This document shows positions 7,645-16,872 of a DNA stretch of 50,274 bases, in pieces. Each line of letters starts with the position of its first letter. Position 1 is the first letter of the stretch. Position numbers and translations under genes: made by a program. The stretch is from Moorena sp. SS36440bin_2 (GTDB lineage: Bacteria; Cyanobacteriota; Cyanobacteriia; Cyanobacteriales; Coleofasciculaceae), in contig WTKN01000015.1 in assembly GCA_011524395.1 (NCBI GenBank), positions 1 through 50,274 on the forward strand, written 5' to 3'. The notes under the pieces were generated by a model, which did no database searches, was not told where the DNA came from, and worked only from the letters and a program-made list of their open reading frames with translations.

Positions 7645-8868
7645 ATGGTCACACTGACCCTCTTAGATCCGTTAAGCCCCACTCCAGTGCAGCAGTGGAG
7701 CTTTCAGAGCAAATCTACCATTCGCATTGGTCGTGCTCCTGATAATGATGTGATTGTCGATGACCCGATCGTGTCACGACATCACCTGGAACTCAGGGCT
7801 AGTGCTTCCCCATCGGGTCCGATGTGGCAGTTGGTCAATCAGGGTGCCAATGGCACCTTTCTCAATGGTGTCTTGGTTTCCCAGGGGGTGGTGCCGGAAA
7901 AGGCTCTGATTCAGCTAGCCCAGAAAGGTCCACTGCTGCAATTCCAAGTTCAAACCCAGCAACTACCTGCCCTAGCACCCAAGCCCTTGGCTGAGACTAC
8001 TAAGCCATGCCAACACCAAGGCAATGCACCAGGTAATTTGTTCTGTATTCACTGTGGTCAACCCTTGGTGCCAGTCGAGCGAGTCATTCGCAACTACCAT
8101 GTTTTGCGAACGTTGGGACAGGGGGGAATGGGAACCACTTATCTTGCCTGGGACAAAGTCAACAGCAAAGATGGATACCCACTCCTACTAGTACTAAAGG
8201 AAATGAATGCTGACATGGCTCAAATTTCCAAGGCTCAAGAACTGTTTGAACGAGAGGCTCGCACCCTGAAAACCCTGAATCATCCCGGAATTCCCCAGTA
8301 TTACGACTTTTTTGTGGAAGGGGGTAAAAAATACTTAGCAATGGCTATAATTCACGGTGAGGATTTAGAAAAACGTGTCTTAAGCACTGGACCAGTCATC
8401 TTGCCTCAGGCCGTAGAGTGGATGATTCAGACTTGCGATATCTTAGACTACATCCACGATCGGCAGCCGCCTCTAATCCACCGAGACATTAAGCCTGCGA
8501 ATTTGATGGTGCGCCATCGAGATAACCGAATTGTCATGTTGGATTTCGGTGCTGTTAAAGAAATTGGCACCATACCAGGTACACGGATTGGAGCGGAAGG
8601 ATATAGTGCTCCTGAACAAGACCGAGGTCAGCCTTGCACTCAATCGGATCTTTACGCCATTGGCCCAACTTTAATATTTCTGCTCACCGGGGAAGCACCT
8701 CTAAAGTATTATCAAAGGCGTAGTTCAGGATATCGGTTTGATGTATCAGGCGTTCCCACTGTTACTCCCCAATTAAGGAAAGTGATTGAGCGGGTTTGTC
8801 AACCAAGGGCTTGCGATCGCTACCAAACGGCAAAAGAACTGATGCAGGCTTTGGTTACTTGTATTTAG
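7645..8868 (+). CDS. FHA-domain Hanks-type Ser/Thr protein kinase
   Basis: A 407-residue cytosolic kinase with no membrane segment. An FHA phosphothreonine-binding domain (about residues 20-85, with IRIGRAPDNDV and SRHHLEL) is followed by a small Cys cluster (CQH..CIHC), then the kinase domain. The glycine loop is GQGGMGTTYLA, the ATP lysine is in VLKEM, the catalytic loop is HRDIKPAN (D281, K283), and DFG starts at D300. All catalytic residues are present. The start is the ATG at 7645; a TTG at 7624 would add seven residues encoded by the upstream tandem repeat. AAAGGA lies about ten bases upstream. It follows a PP2C gene, suggesting kinase/phosphatase control of shared targets. Confidence 0.9.
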   Translation: MVTLTLLDPLSPTPVQQWSFQSKSTIRIGRAPDNDVIVDDPIVSRHHLELRASASPSGPMWQLVNQGANGTFLNGVLVSQGVVPEKALIQLAQKGPLLQFQVQTQQLPALAPKPLAETTKPCQHQGNAPGNLFCIHCGQPLVPVERVIRNYHVLRTLGQGGMGTTYLAWDKVNSKDGYPLLLVLKEMNADMAQISKAQELFEREARTLKTLNHPGIPQYYDFFVEGGKKYLAMAIIHGEDLEKRVLSTGPVILPQAVEWMIQTCDILDYIHDRQPPLIHRDIKPANLMVRHRDNRIVMLDFGAVKEIGTIPGTRIGAEGYSAPEQDRGQPCTQSDLYAIGPTLIFLLTGEAPLKYYQRRSSGYRFDVSGVPTVTPQLRKVIERVCQPRACDRYQTAKELMQALVTCI

Positions 8869-9296
8869 GAGTCGGCGTTAATCAATATGAGCAGAAATTT
8901 AACGGGGATAATTTGGCGGTCACTAGTGATTAGGATAAGGTAAATCAGGGAATAAAGAAAGGATTTACTCACCCGCTTGGCGCGGGTATTCCTCATCTAT
9001 TACCAAGCTCTACCGATTCAAGGGTGAACGCCAAATAGAAGCGAAAGAAGTCAGATCAAGTCCAGTTAATTACTTCTTAAAATGGTTGATCCCCGTTGAT
9101 CGCCTTTTGAAAATTGTCAATTTTTAATTGTAAATAGCAAATTGTCAATAGCAAATTAACCACTGACAACTTTCAATTCTCAATTTTCATTCTTACGAAC
9201 AAATAGGTAAGGGCCTGCTAAGCCGCCAGCAATCCCTCACGGCCTAGGGTCGCACCTGATGAGATAGATAAGTACTTAGGCTTAAATTGGATCAGA
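8869..9296. other. Gene-free gap with AATTG-type repeats
   Basis: It contains a small hairpin ACCCGC-TTGGC-GCGGGT near 8971-8987, reminiscent of transposon-end hairpins but with no transposase, and several AAATTGTCAAT and CAATTTTTAATTG motifs at 9107-9190. No gene or RNA family is recognised. Confidence 0.6.
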
Positions 9297-9515
9297 TCAT
9301 TCTTCGTCCCAGGCTTCCACAGCTAGTAAGTCACTGATCGGGTCTTGCATGGTAAACCCGAATTCAGTCAGTTCCTGTTTCCAGTAAGACCATTCGTCGC
9401 CATAGAGCAGGGCAATTTTCCAAAGGCTGTCACTGGGTTTAATAATTTTGGATTCCGCCAATGAACGCACATGGCGTTGCAACTTCACCATGGGGTGAGT
9501 AACTGTTTGAGTCAT
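9297..9515 (-). CDS. Small conserved cyanobacterial protein, DUF4327-like
   Basis: A 72-residue acidic protein (MTQTVTHPMVKLQRHV at the start, DLLAVEAWDEE at the end) matching my recollection of the cyanobacteria-restricted DUF4327 family, which has this length. The central KPSDSLWKIALLYGDEWSYW stretch is the most conserved-looking part. There are no cysteines, signal peptide or membrane segment. The function of the family is unknown to me. It stands alone on this strand. Confidence 0.7.
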   Translation of the reverse strand: MTQTVTHPMVKLQRHVRSLAESKIIKPSDSLWKIALLYGDEWSYWKQELTEFGFTMQDPISDLLAVEAWDEE

Positions 9516-9790
9516 ACTCTAAAATCTCTAAATCAATTCTGTTGTTAGATTGGCTTTTGCGAATACCTGAACTACAATGCTTCCCGTTTGCGGTAATGCG
9601 CCGATCTGTAGAGTTTTGTACGGCAAGGAAGCCCCTCTATACTCTTTTAGCGCAATTGGATGCATTTAAGCAAGCCCGATTTGGGTAAATGTACGGGAAT
9701 CCCTACATAAACGTTCACACTGGACACGTAGTCAGGTTATGATAGTAGCTAGAGCCCAAGCAAGTTAGAGGCAATTACAGCAGTTTTTCC

Positions 9791-11728
9791 ATGACCCAAC
9801 CAGCACACCTTGCCCCCTACGGTTCCTGGAAATCCCCTATTAGCGCTGACATGATTGTTCAAGGCAGCGTTAGGTTGGGCACCATTGCCCTTGATAAAAA
9901 TGATGTTTACTGGATAGAAGGGCGACCTGCAGAAGGTGGACGCAATGTGATCGTGCGACGCACCCCTGATGGCAAAAGTGTCGATCTGACTCCCGAGCCC
10001 TTCAATGCTCGGACTCGGGTTAACGAGTATGGTGGTGGTGCAATTGCAGTTAAGGATGGCACAATTTACTTCTCTAATTTTGCTGACCAACGTCTGTACC
10101 AACAAACCCCAAACTCCAAACCCCAACCCGTAACCCCTATAGGTAACTGGCGCTATGGTGATGGGGTAATTGACCAGGAGCGAGGACGTATAATCTGTGT
10201 GGGAGAAAACCACACGGTGGAGGGGGAACCAGTCAATACCTTGGTTAGCATCAGCCTAGAAAACGGTGAAGATATTCAAGTGCTAGCCTCTGGCTGTGAC
10301 TTTTACTCCTCGCCGCGCCTAAGTCCCGATTGCTCTAAAGTGGCGTGGCTAAGCTGGAATCATCCCAATATGCCCTGGGATGGTACTCAACTATGGGTAG
10401 CTCCAATATTAACCGATGGTTCTCTAGGTGTTGCAGAGCCCATTGCTGGTGGGGTAGATGAGTCGGTATTTCAGCCAGAGTGGTCACCAGATGGTGTCCT
10501 TTACTTTGTATGCGATCGCACTAATTGGTGGAATCTCTACCGCTGGCAACCAACCCAAGGGGAAATAGAACCCCTGTGTGAAATGGAAGCCGAGTTTGGA
10601 CTACCCCAGTGGGTCTTTGGAATGTCTACTTATGGCTTTGATGGTGCCAATCGAATCATATGTACCTATACTCAGGCAGGAAACTGGCATTTAGCTAGTA
10701 TTGACCTAAAAACGAAGCAGCGGTCCGACATTGCTACACCATACAGCAGTATTTATGACCTCAAGGTAACTGATAATCAAGCGGTTTTTATCGCTGGTTC
10801 CGTAACAGAAGCAAGCGCTATTGTTCAGTTGGACTTGACAAATGGACAAATCAATGTATTGAGGAAGTCGAGTGAGTTAGCTATCGATACTGGCTATCTA
10901 TCGCGTCCTCAAGCGATCGCATTTCCCACCACTAATGGACTGACCGCCTATGGTTTCTTCTACCCACCACAAAACAAAGACTACACTGCACCAACCTCCG
11001 AAAAACCACCCCTAATTGTCAAAAGCCACGGTGGACCTACGGCGGCCACTTCTAGTGCCTTTAACCTAAAAATCCAATACTGGACCTCTCGTGGTTTTGC
11101 CATGTTAGATGTAAACTATGGAGGGAGTACTGGCTATGGGCGGGATTATCGTCAGCGCCTTCAAAACAACTGGGGGATTGTAGATGTTGATGACTGCACC
11201 AATGGCGCTCAATACCTAGCTGAGCAAGGACTAGTTGATAGTGAGCGACTGGCGATTGCTGGGGGGAGTGCTGGGGGTTATACAACTCTAGCTGCTCTGA
11301 CATTCCGAAATGTGTTTAAAGCTGGCGCTAGCTACTACGGTATCAGTGATTTGGAGGTACTAGCGAAGGATACCCACAAATTTGAGTCCCGGTATCTAGA
11401 TAGCTTGATCGGTCCTTATCCAGAACGTAAAGATTTATATCAACAGCGATCGCCTATTCATTTCACAGACCAACTGTCGTGTCCTGTAATTTTCTTCCAG
11501 GGGCTAGAAGACAAGGTAGTTCCTCCTAGTCAAGCAGAAATGATGGTGGGAGCTTTGAAGGCTAAGGGGTTACCTGTAGCCTATGTCACTTATGAAGGCG
11601 AGCAACACGGTTTTCGTAAAGCAGAAACGATTAAACGGACTCTCGAAGGGGAGTTGTATTTTTACTCCCGGGTATTTGGATTTGAGCTCCCAGAGGCGAT
11701 AGAACCTCTAACTATTTATAATTATTAG
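9791..11728 (+). CDS. S9-family prolyl oligopeptidase-like peptidase
   Basis: A 645-residue serine peptidase of the S9 (dipeptidyl aminopeptidase/acylaminoacyl peptidase) type. The first 380 or so residues form a WD/TolB-like beta-propeller with recurring SPDG-like blades; the rest is an alpha/beta hydrolase. The catalytic triad is readable: Ser493 in GGSAGGY, Asp574 in EDKVVP, His606 in GEQHGF. No signal peptide, so cytosolic hydrolysis of oligopeptides is expected. The start ATG at 9791 lacks a clear ribosome site, but no better start exists nearby. Length is typical for the family. Confidence 0.9.
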   Translation: MTQPAHLAPYGSWKSPISADMIVQGSVRLGTIALDKNDVYWIEGRPAEGGRNVIVRRTPDGKSVDLTPEPFNARTRVNEYGGGAIAVKDGTIYFSNFADQRLYQQTPNSKPQPVTPIGNWRYGDGVIDQERGRIICVGENHTVEGEPVNTLVSISLENGEDIQVLASGCDFYSSPRLSPDCSKVAWLSWNHPNMPWDGTQLWVAPILTDGSLGVAEPIAGGVDESVFQPEWSPDGVLYFVCDRTNWWNLYRWQPTQGEIEPLCEMEAEFGLPQWVFGMSTYGFDGANRIICTYTQAGNWHLASIDLKTKQRSDIATPYSSIYDLKVTDNQAVFIAGSVTEASAIVQLDLTNGQINVLRKSSELAIDTGYLSRPQAIAFPTTNGLTAYGFFYPPQNKDYTAPTSEKPPLIVKSHGGPTAATSSAFNLKIQYWTSRGFAMLDVNYGGSTGYGRDYRQRLQNNWGIVDVDDCTNGAQYLAEQGLVDSERLAIAGGSAGGYTTLAALTFRNVFKAGASYYGISDLEVLAKDTHKFESRYLDSLIGPYPERKDLYQQRSPIHFTDQLSCPVIFFQGLEDKVVPPSQAEMMVGALKAKGLPVAYVTYEGEQHGFRKAETIKRTLEGELYFYSRVFGFELPEAIEPLTIYNY

Positions 11729-11853
11729 TCATTATTTAATTACGTTATTTAATTACGTTAGTGTGTAGACATGGCTCAAGACCTGCGAAGTAAGCCAATG
11801 TCGGAATTTGTCTATTGGTTTCTATATTATTGTTCACCATAAACTGATCAACG

Positions 11854-12441
11854 ATGACTAGGCAGGAAAAACAATCAATAACCAGTGAGTTACAAACTCA
11901 GGCAATAATCCTCGGTGGATGGGTCGCTCTGATGTGGATTATAGAGCTGGTGGATGTATTCATTTTTGCAAGGAAACTTGATCTATATGGCATCCTTCCC
12001 CGTAACCCGATTGGGCTGCGGGGTATTTTATTTGCCCCTTTTCTCCACGGTGGTTTTTCTCATCTGATTTCCAACACTATACCTTTTCTTGTCCTAGGCT
12101 GGTTTGTAATGTTGCAAGAAACTAGCGACTTTTTCGTCGTTACCACCATCACCATGCTGGTTGGTGGTTTTGGGGTTTGGCTGTTGGGGGCTCCCAATTC
12201 AGTTCATATTGGGGCAAGTGTACTGATCTTTGGCTACCTGGGTTTTCTGCTATTTAGAGGCTTCTTTGAACGAAACCTACCCTCAATTTTTCTATCAATT
12301 CTAGTCGGCTTCCTCTATGGTGGTTTAGTTTGGGGTGTCTTACCTTCACAGCCCCATGTATCTTGGCAAGGACATTTATTTGGTTTTATCGGCGGTATCC
12401 TAGCCGCACGTCTACTGGCAAAGCGTAAACTCTCTTTGTAG
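11854..12441 (+). CDS. Rhomboid-family intramembrane protease
   Basis: A 195-residue membrane protein with about six hydrophobic segments. The rhomboid signature parts are present: HGGFSHLISNTIPFLVLG in helix 2, the nucleophile Ser122 in HIGASVLIFGYLG, and His174 in WQGHLFGFIGG. The nucleophile motif reads GASV rather than the usual GxSG, so activity is likely but less certain. The expected role is cleavage of transmembrane substrates within the inner or thylakoid membrane. It lies 125 bases after the S9 peptidase gene on the same strand, but coupling is not evident. Confidence 0.85.
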   Translation: MTRQEKQSITSELQTQAIILGGWVALMWIIELVDVFIFARKLDLYGILPRNPIGLRGILFAPFLHGGFSHLISNTIPFLVLGWFVMLQETSDFFVVTTITMLVGGFGVWLLGAPNSVHIGASVLIFGYLGFLLFRGFFERNLPSIFLSILVGFLYGGLVWGVLPSQPHVSWQGHLFGFIGGILAARLLAKRKLSL

Positions 12442-12782
12442 TGCTGAGTTTTGACTACTCAGTGGGAAAATAAAACCAGACAGACTTTGTTGTGGATCTG
12501 TAACAAATTAAAACTATCTGTCTGCTCGTGTGAGTAATATGTTTTGAGTAGAACTAGAGAAACTTTTATCAAGAATTATGCGTTCACGTAGTGTCTCCAA
12601 AGGAAAAGGAGAATCCCGGGGATTGTCGCTCCTTGGGTCAAGTCTGAAAACCCAGTGTGAGTGCAAGGTGTCACAGTCTCAATCTTCTAGGTATAACTTT
12701 TACGTATAACCAACAAAGAACGAAAATTTTTTCCCACTTAGCACTCACCACGCTTAAGCTTGATGATCAGACCATAGAGGAA
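12442..12782. other. Gene-free gap before the Trp-rich gene
   Basis: A small hairpin (CTGAGT/ACTCAG, 12443-12461) follows the rhomboid stop and could help end transcription, although no T-run follows. An in-frame extension from 12657 is possible for the next gene but looks unconserved. Confidence 0.5.
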
Positions 12783-13025
12783 ATGGCTCAAAAACAAAAA
12801 TTCCCTCATCTTGTGGGTTCAAAATGGACAGCTAAACAGAAAACTTGGGGCTGGCGGCATTTCCAAGTGGTCAATCGTAAAAACCAAGGAAAGTGGGTGT
12901 TTGCTGAAATGGTAGCTTCTTGTGACCCGAATGTCCGTTTTTGGCTAAATGCTAAACAGCTTAAAGATCCTGGCTTGTGGCAAGCAGGGTGGAAATCGTT
13001 AGCCGAAATCGAGAGCGAAGAGTAA
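12783..13025 (+). CDS. Trp-rich small protein, TIGR02450-like
   Basis: An 80-residue basic protein with the tryptophan-spaced pattern of the TIGR02450 family: FPHLVGSKWTA, TWGWRHF, GKWVFAEMVASCDP, FWLNAKQLKDP and LWQAGW. The family is small and of unknown function. I choose the ATG at 12783 because the family begins near this residue. The 42 codons upstream (from GTG 12657) are compositionally different and probably not translated. An AGAGGA sits almost against the ATG, closer than usual, so the start is not fully secure. Confidence 0.7.
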   Translation: MAQKQKFPHLVGSKWTAKQKTWGWRHFQVVNRKNQGKWVFAEMVASCDPNVRFWLNAKQLKDPGLWQAGWKSLAEIESEE

Positions 13026-13335
13026 CCGTCAGTATTAAGCGGTTGGCCAATAGCCACTCAAGTACCGTGGGCGTAGCGCATATGTTTACGAACCCCGTAC
13101 TCGGTCAATATGAAATCCTTGGTGCAGATGATTAAAAGTCTTGGCTGTAAGCTAATAGTAATAGGTTTTAGGTATTTTGTCTGGTTAGTAATGCAGCTGT
13201 CCGATGTTTGTCACACAACGGTTCCGGTTCACAGCAGCATCTGATTGATAAGATAAATGGCACGCTCCTTGATTTCAAGGCAAGCTGGTAATTGTTTATG
13301 GTTCATTGTTGTTTGTTTATTTGAGTTTTATTGCC
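13026..13335. other. Gene-free gap before the signalling island
   Basis: A mostly unstructured spacer with one short GGGCGTAGCGCATATG patch near 13069 related to the dispersed GCGTAGCG repeats. It should hold the promoter for the coiled-coil gene. Nothing else recognised. Confidence 0.55.
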
Positions 13336-14016
13336 ATGGATGGAATCAATAAAGCAGAAATGCGGGAAAGACTGGGAAATCTTGAGAAAATACGTGATAT
13401 AATAATAGGCTCTAAGCTGCGAGAGTATGATAATCGCTTCACGAAGATAGAGTCTGACTTATCCATATGGCAGCAGGAAATACGCGATCGCGTTGAGCAG
13501 ATCAAAACGACTCTGTCGAAAGAAATCGCTGCTGCTGTAGATTCCCTGGAAAAAAAACTAAGTAATCTTAGTTTAACTGCAGCCGAAGAAAGGAATGAGA
13601 TTCAGGAGCGGGTTGAGCTGCTCAACAAAAAGTTTTCTAAGAGTATTGAGGTGCTGGACGAGACAGTATACAAGCAGTCCACCTCCCTAAAGAAGGAACT
13701 TTCAGAAACTAAAGAACAGCATCAGCAAGATGTCATGAATCTCAGAAAGCAGATATTGGCAGAGCTGGAAACTAAATTTGCACAACTCAAAGATGCCAAA
13801 GCCTCGAAAGCAGATCTCGGAGACATGTTGTTAGAGTTGGGTTTGAGGCTAAAAGGGACTGAATTGGTTCCAGCACTCAAAGAAGCTAGTGATCGCTGGT
13901 CTGGATTACCACAGACCAAAGGTCATAATGGTACGGTTACTGAGAAAACTGCTACTAATAATAATCATGATGACGAGCATCTCCAGTTAATCAAGCAAAC
14001 TCAGAGTTTGGAATAG
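13336..14016 (+). CDS. Coiled-coil protein of unknown function
   Basis: A 226-residue charged protein that is almost wholly predicted alpha-helical coiled coil (for example KIESDLSIWQQEIRDRVEQI and KLSNLSLTAAEERNEI) from about residue 15 to 155. It ends in a short conserved-looking GLRLKGTELVPALKEA segment and a polar tail. No signal or membrane segment. The ATG at 13336 is preferred; a TTG-led extension of ten hydrophobic residues upstream looks spurious. The OmpA-domain gene follows 148 bases downstream in the same direction and the Ras-like GTPase after that, so it may be a cytosolic adaptor of that module. I do not recognise the family. Confidence 0.75.
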   Translation: MDGINKAEMRERLGNLEKIRDIIIGSKLREYDNRFTKIESDLSIWQQEIRDRVEQIKTTLSKEIAAAVDSLEKKLSNLSLTAAEERNEIQERVELLNKKFSKSIEVLDETVYKQSTSLKKELSETKEQHQQDVMNLRKQILAELETKFAQLKDAKASKADLGDMLLELGLRLKGTELVPALKEASDRWSGLPQTKGHNGTVTEKTATNNNHDDEHLQLIKQTQSLE

Positions 14017-14164
14017 ACTTGGCACAGTCATGCAATGCCAGCGACAAAAATTCACTTGATTTTCTGGCTAAAATTAGTTTTAAATCAAAGTGCGTTCGCG
14101 TAGCGGCTCTTTGTCGAGCATCGCTGATTTTTGCAAAAGGTTAAATAGTAACGGATAGCCACCA
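14017..14164. repeat. GCGTTCGCGTAGCG-type repeat copy
   Basis: The spacer between the coiled-coil and OmpA genes carries a partial copy (GCGTTCGCGTAGCGGC at about 14093-14108) of the palindromic repeat also found at 22859 and inside nagA. Confidence 0.7.
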
Positions 14165-16597
14165 GTGGCATTTTCAAACCAAAATCCGGCTGATCAGCAT
14201 CAGCCGGAAAATTCTATTTCAGACTCAATTGAGGTCAATTCAAGCACAGAAGACGAGTTGAAGGATTTGCTGAATTTACTCACTGACCTCAAAATTATTG
14301 ATCAGACAGATCAACCTAGCCAACACCCTAACTCTCAGCAGCAAGGGATGACCTCTGATCAAGCAGACACTATTGAGCAATCCCATTCATCCGGTGACCT
14401 TGAGGTTCTTTCTCTTGAACCTCAAACTGACCGTGGCAGTAGCAACCGACCGTATAGGGTTCAGGAGAAAGAACCATTAGCTCAGAATCAAGGAGCTGAT
14501 GCCATAGAAACAGATCAACCCCAATCGTTGGGTGTGAAAGTCTTTCGAGATCATAACCGATCACCACAGCTTCCCTTACCAAAGGAGCATCTGCCGCCAA
14601 TGCCTCAAAATCCGGAAGAGCCATTATTAGCTGAGAATTTAGTCCAATCCGAAGCCACAGAAAGCAAGCAAGACCTGCCATCAAAGTCTGATCCCGACAC
14701 CTCCCAGGAATTAGACACCTTGGCTGAGATTTTGCAAGAACTGGTGATATCTCCAGAAATGGCACAGTTTCGTGACCAGATACAAAGCCTAGCCCAGAGA
14801 CAAGGTAAGCTTGAGCATCGGATTGATCAACCTCAAGAATTGATTAATCTATTGCTACCAGTGATGGCTAAGTTGCTGGATCTCACGGTAGCTCAGTTCA
14901 GTACCTCGGTGACCGATTCCCTGACTCCCATCATTGATGAAGTAATTGACCATAGAACTCAACAGGATAAAGTGTGTGTGGGAGAAGCGATCGCTCCGGC
15001 AGTTCCAGTAGCTATTGCCTCTCGCATCATGGAGTGCCCAGAGGAAGTTGGGAAAGCGATCGCACCAGAAATGGCAGCAGCGATCCGGGAACAGATTAGA
15101 ATTGAGCGAGACGCCATGGTAAATGCTCTGTATCCGGTCATTGGCAGTACCATTTCCACATACTTAGCAGAAGAAATCCGAGCTATCAATGATAAGGTGG
15201 AAAATGCCCTCAGCATTGAAGGAATGATGCGCAAGATTCGCGCTAAGGTCCAGGGGGTTTCTGAAGCGGAATTGCTGCTTCGGGAGGTGATGCTGTTTCG
15301 GGCGCGAGCTATCTTTTTGATTCATAAAGACTCTGGTTTAGTGATTGCTGAGGTACAACCCTCTGACAAGCAGCATCTAGAGTCAGATATGCTAGCAGGG
15401 ATGCTCACCGCTATCCGTAGCTTTGTCAATGACTGCATCGCTCAGTCTGGGGATGTGGCAGAAATCGATGCTATTGACTATGGTACATCCAAGATCATCC
15501 TGGAAGTAGAGGGATATTGCTATCTGGCGGTGGTAGTTGAAGGGGAACCCACCCAACAATTCATTCATGAGTTGCGGGAAAGCCTAGGAACTATTGTTAC
15601 CCATTATGGTAAACCGATCAGGTCTTTTGATGGGGATACTACAAATATCCCGGTGGGAGTCAAGGGAATTTTACAAAATTTATTAGATCAATCCGTTAGT
15701 CAAGGGCGTCGTGATACTCAGGAAAATCGGAAAAAAGGCAAGAAACCGCCAGGCTTATTGGTGCTTGGCTTAGGGCTTCTGGGTTTAATCGCTGTATTTG
15801 GGGGAATTTATCAGCATAGGGCTAAAATAAACCGTCGCATTGAGCAAAAAACTCAACTTGCCCTCGCCTATTATGCCCCAGAAGTGGCTGATTATGGTTT
15901 AACAGTTAAAGCCAATCGCCAGATACTAAAGCTAGGTGGACAGCTACCGAATCAGGTTCTGCGCTCAAACGTCGAGCAAATTGCTAAAGCTGCCGCTCCT
16001 AACTTAGGGTTGGATAATCAAATTGAGGTGATCGAACTCCCCTATACTGATGAATTAACCCAATCTCAACTCCAAAGGGTGAGCAACACCTTGAATCAAA
16101 TGGATGGGGTAATAATTTTAGCATACTATACAGAAGGCAAGGTCACAGTAAACGGAGCGGTACTCTATGCTAAGGATGTCCCTAAGATTATCCAAGCCTT
16201 TGAGAACATTCCCGGTGTCAAGTCGGTCGAGAACAATTTACAACTCCAAGGATTAGACCTTACCAGCCGGATCTACTTTGATCTTGGTTCAGCCCAGTTG
16301 AAACCAGAGGATATAGGCACTAAAATCCGATCAATTAAGGAATATCTGGAACGGTATCCTCAAAAGCACCTGAGGATAATCGGCTACGCTGATCCTAGGG
16401 GTCAAGCTACCGAAAATCAGGGATTGGCACAACAACGAGCCCAAATGGTAAAAGATGTGCTTGTTGAGCAAGGCATTGATTCCAATCGGCTGCAAGTTCG
16501 TGGGGTTGGCAAACGACCGCCAGATGTTGATGCTAGTCAACCGCTGTGGTTAAATCGATGTGTCCTATTTGATCGGTTTACCGAGAAACCCAATTGA
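14165..16597 (+). CDS. Inner-membrane protein with longin/roadblock-like cytosolic domain and periplasmic OmpA domain
   Basis: An 810-residue protein. Residues 1-200 are low-complexity and acidic; about 215-370 are helical. Residues about 375-490 (ARAIFLIHKDSGLVIAEV, then LAGMLTAIRSFVND) resemble a longin/roadblock-type fold. A membrane helix lies at about 528-550 (GLLVLGLGLLGLIAVFGGIY). The periplasmic part has a BON-like segment at 636-697 and an OmpA/MotB peptidoglycan-binding domain at about 700-805 (YFDLGSAQLKPE, GYADPRG, GLAQQRAQMV). Start is GTG at 14165. The next gene is a Ras-like GTPase; roadblock proteins are known partners of MglA-like GTPases, so this may link GTPase state to the cell wall. 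The OmpA call is strong; the longin/roadblock call is fold-level inference. Confidence 0.75.
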   Translation: MAFSNQNPADQHQPENSISDSIEVNSSTEDELKDLLNLLTDLKIIDQTDQPSQHPNSQQQGMTSDQADTIEQSHSSGDLEVLSLEPQTDRGSSNRPYRVQEKEPLAQNQGADAIETDQPQSLGVKVFRDHNRSPQLPLPKEHLPPMPQNPEEPLLAENLVQSEATESKQDLPSKSDPDTSQELDTLAEILQELVISPEMAQFRDQIQSLAQRQGKLEHRIDQPQELINLLLPVMAKLLDLTVAQFSTSVTDSLTPIIDEVIDHRTQQDKVCVGEAIAPAVPVAIASRIMECPEEVGKAIAPEMAAAIREQIRIERDAMVNALYPVIGSTISTYLAEEIRAINDKVENALSIEGMMRKIRAKVQGVSEAELLLREVMLFRARAIFLIHKDSGLVIAEVQPSDKQHLESDMLAGMLTAIRSFVNDCIAQSGDVAEIDAIDYGTSKIILEVEGYCYLAVVVEGEPTQQFIHELRESLGTIVTHYGKPIRSFDGDTTNIPVGVKGILQNLLDQSVSQGRRDTQENRKKGKKPPGLLVLGLGLLGLIAVFGGIYQHRAKINRRIEQKTQLALAYYAPEVADYGLTVKANRQILKLGGQLPNQVLRSNVEQIAKAAAPNLGLDNQIEVIELPYTDELTQSQLQRVSNTLNQMDGVIILAYYTEGKVTVNGAVLYAKDVPKIIQAFENIPGVKSVENNLQLQGLDLTSRIYFDLGSAQLKPEDIGTKIRSIKEYLERYPQKHLRIIGYADPRGQATENQGLAQQRAQMVKDVLVEQGIDSNRLQVRGVGKRPPDVDASQPLWLNRCVLFDRFTEKPN

Positions 16598-16872
16598 AAG
16601 CGCCTTTGCTTTAGCCACCAGATAACAAGAAGAGATTGACTTTAGTCCCTTGTCTATTAAATCTGGAATCAGGAGGTGATCGAACTACTGCAATAGATCA
16701 CTAACACTAAAACCATACTGCTGTCTGGGAAAATACGGTGGGTGAGCAATAGGTATTCAAGTCCGCTGAAGAAATCATACCGTAAACCTGTTCAGATGTG
16801 GAGCCATGCCCATCTCTTAACAACTGTTTACAATCCCCGAGAGTTCAAACCAGTTGTCAGCAAGCAGTAACA
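16598..16872. other. Spacer between OmpA-domain and GTPase genes
   Basis: A 275-base spacer without repeats of the dispersed families. AGGAGGTG occurs at 16671 but no gene follows it closely. An in-frame GTG at 16798 could extend the GTPase by 25 residues, but that extension lacks similarity to small GTPases. Confidence 0.5.

Noticed and set aside
8971-8987. IS200/IS605-like terminal hairpin
   Set aside because: The hairpin is short and there is no transposase or tnpB fragment near it.
9749-10213. Minus-strand 154-codon frame over the S9 peptidase start
   Set aside because: Antisense shadow of a well-supported gene; no motif.
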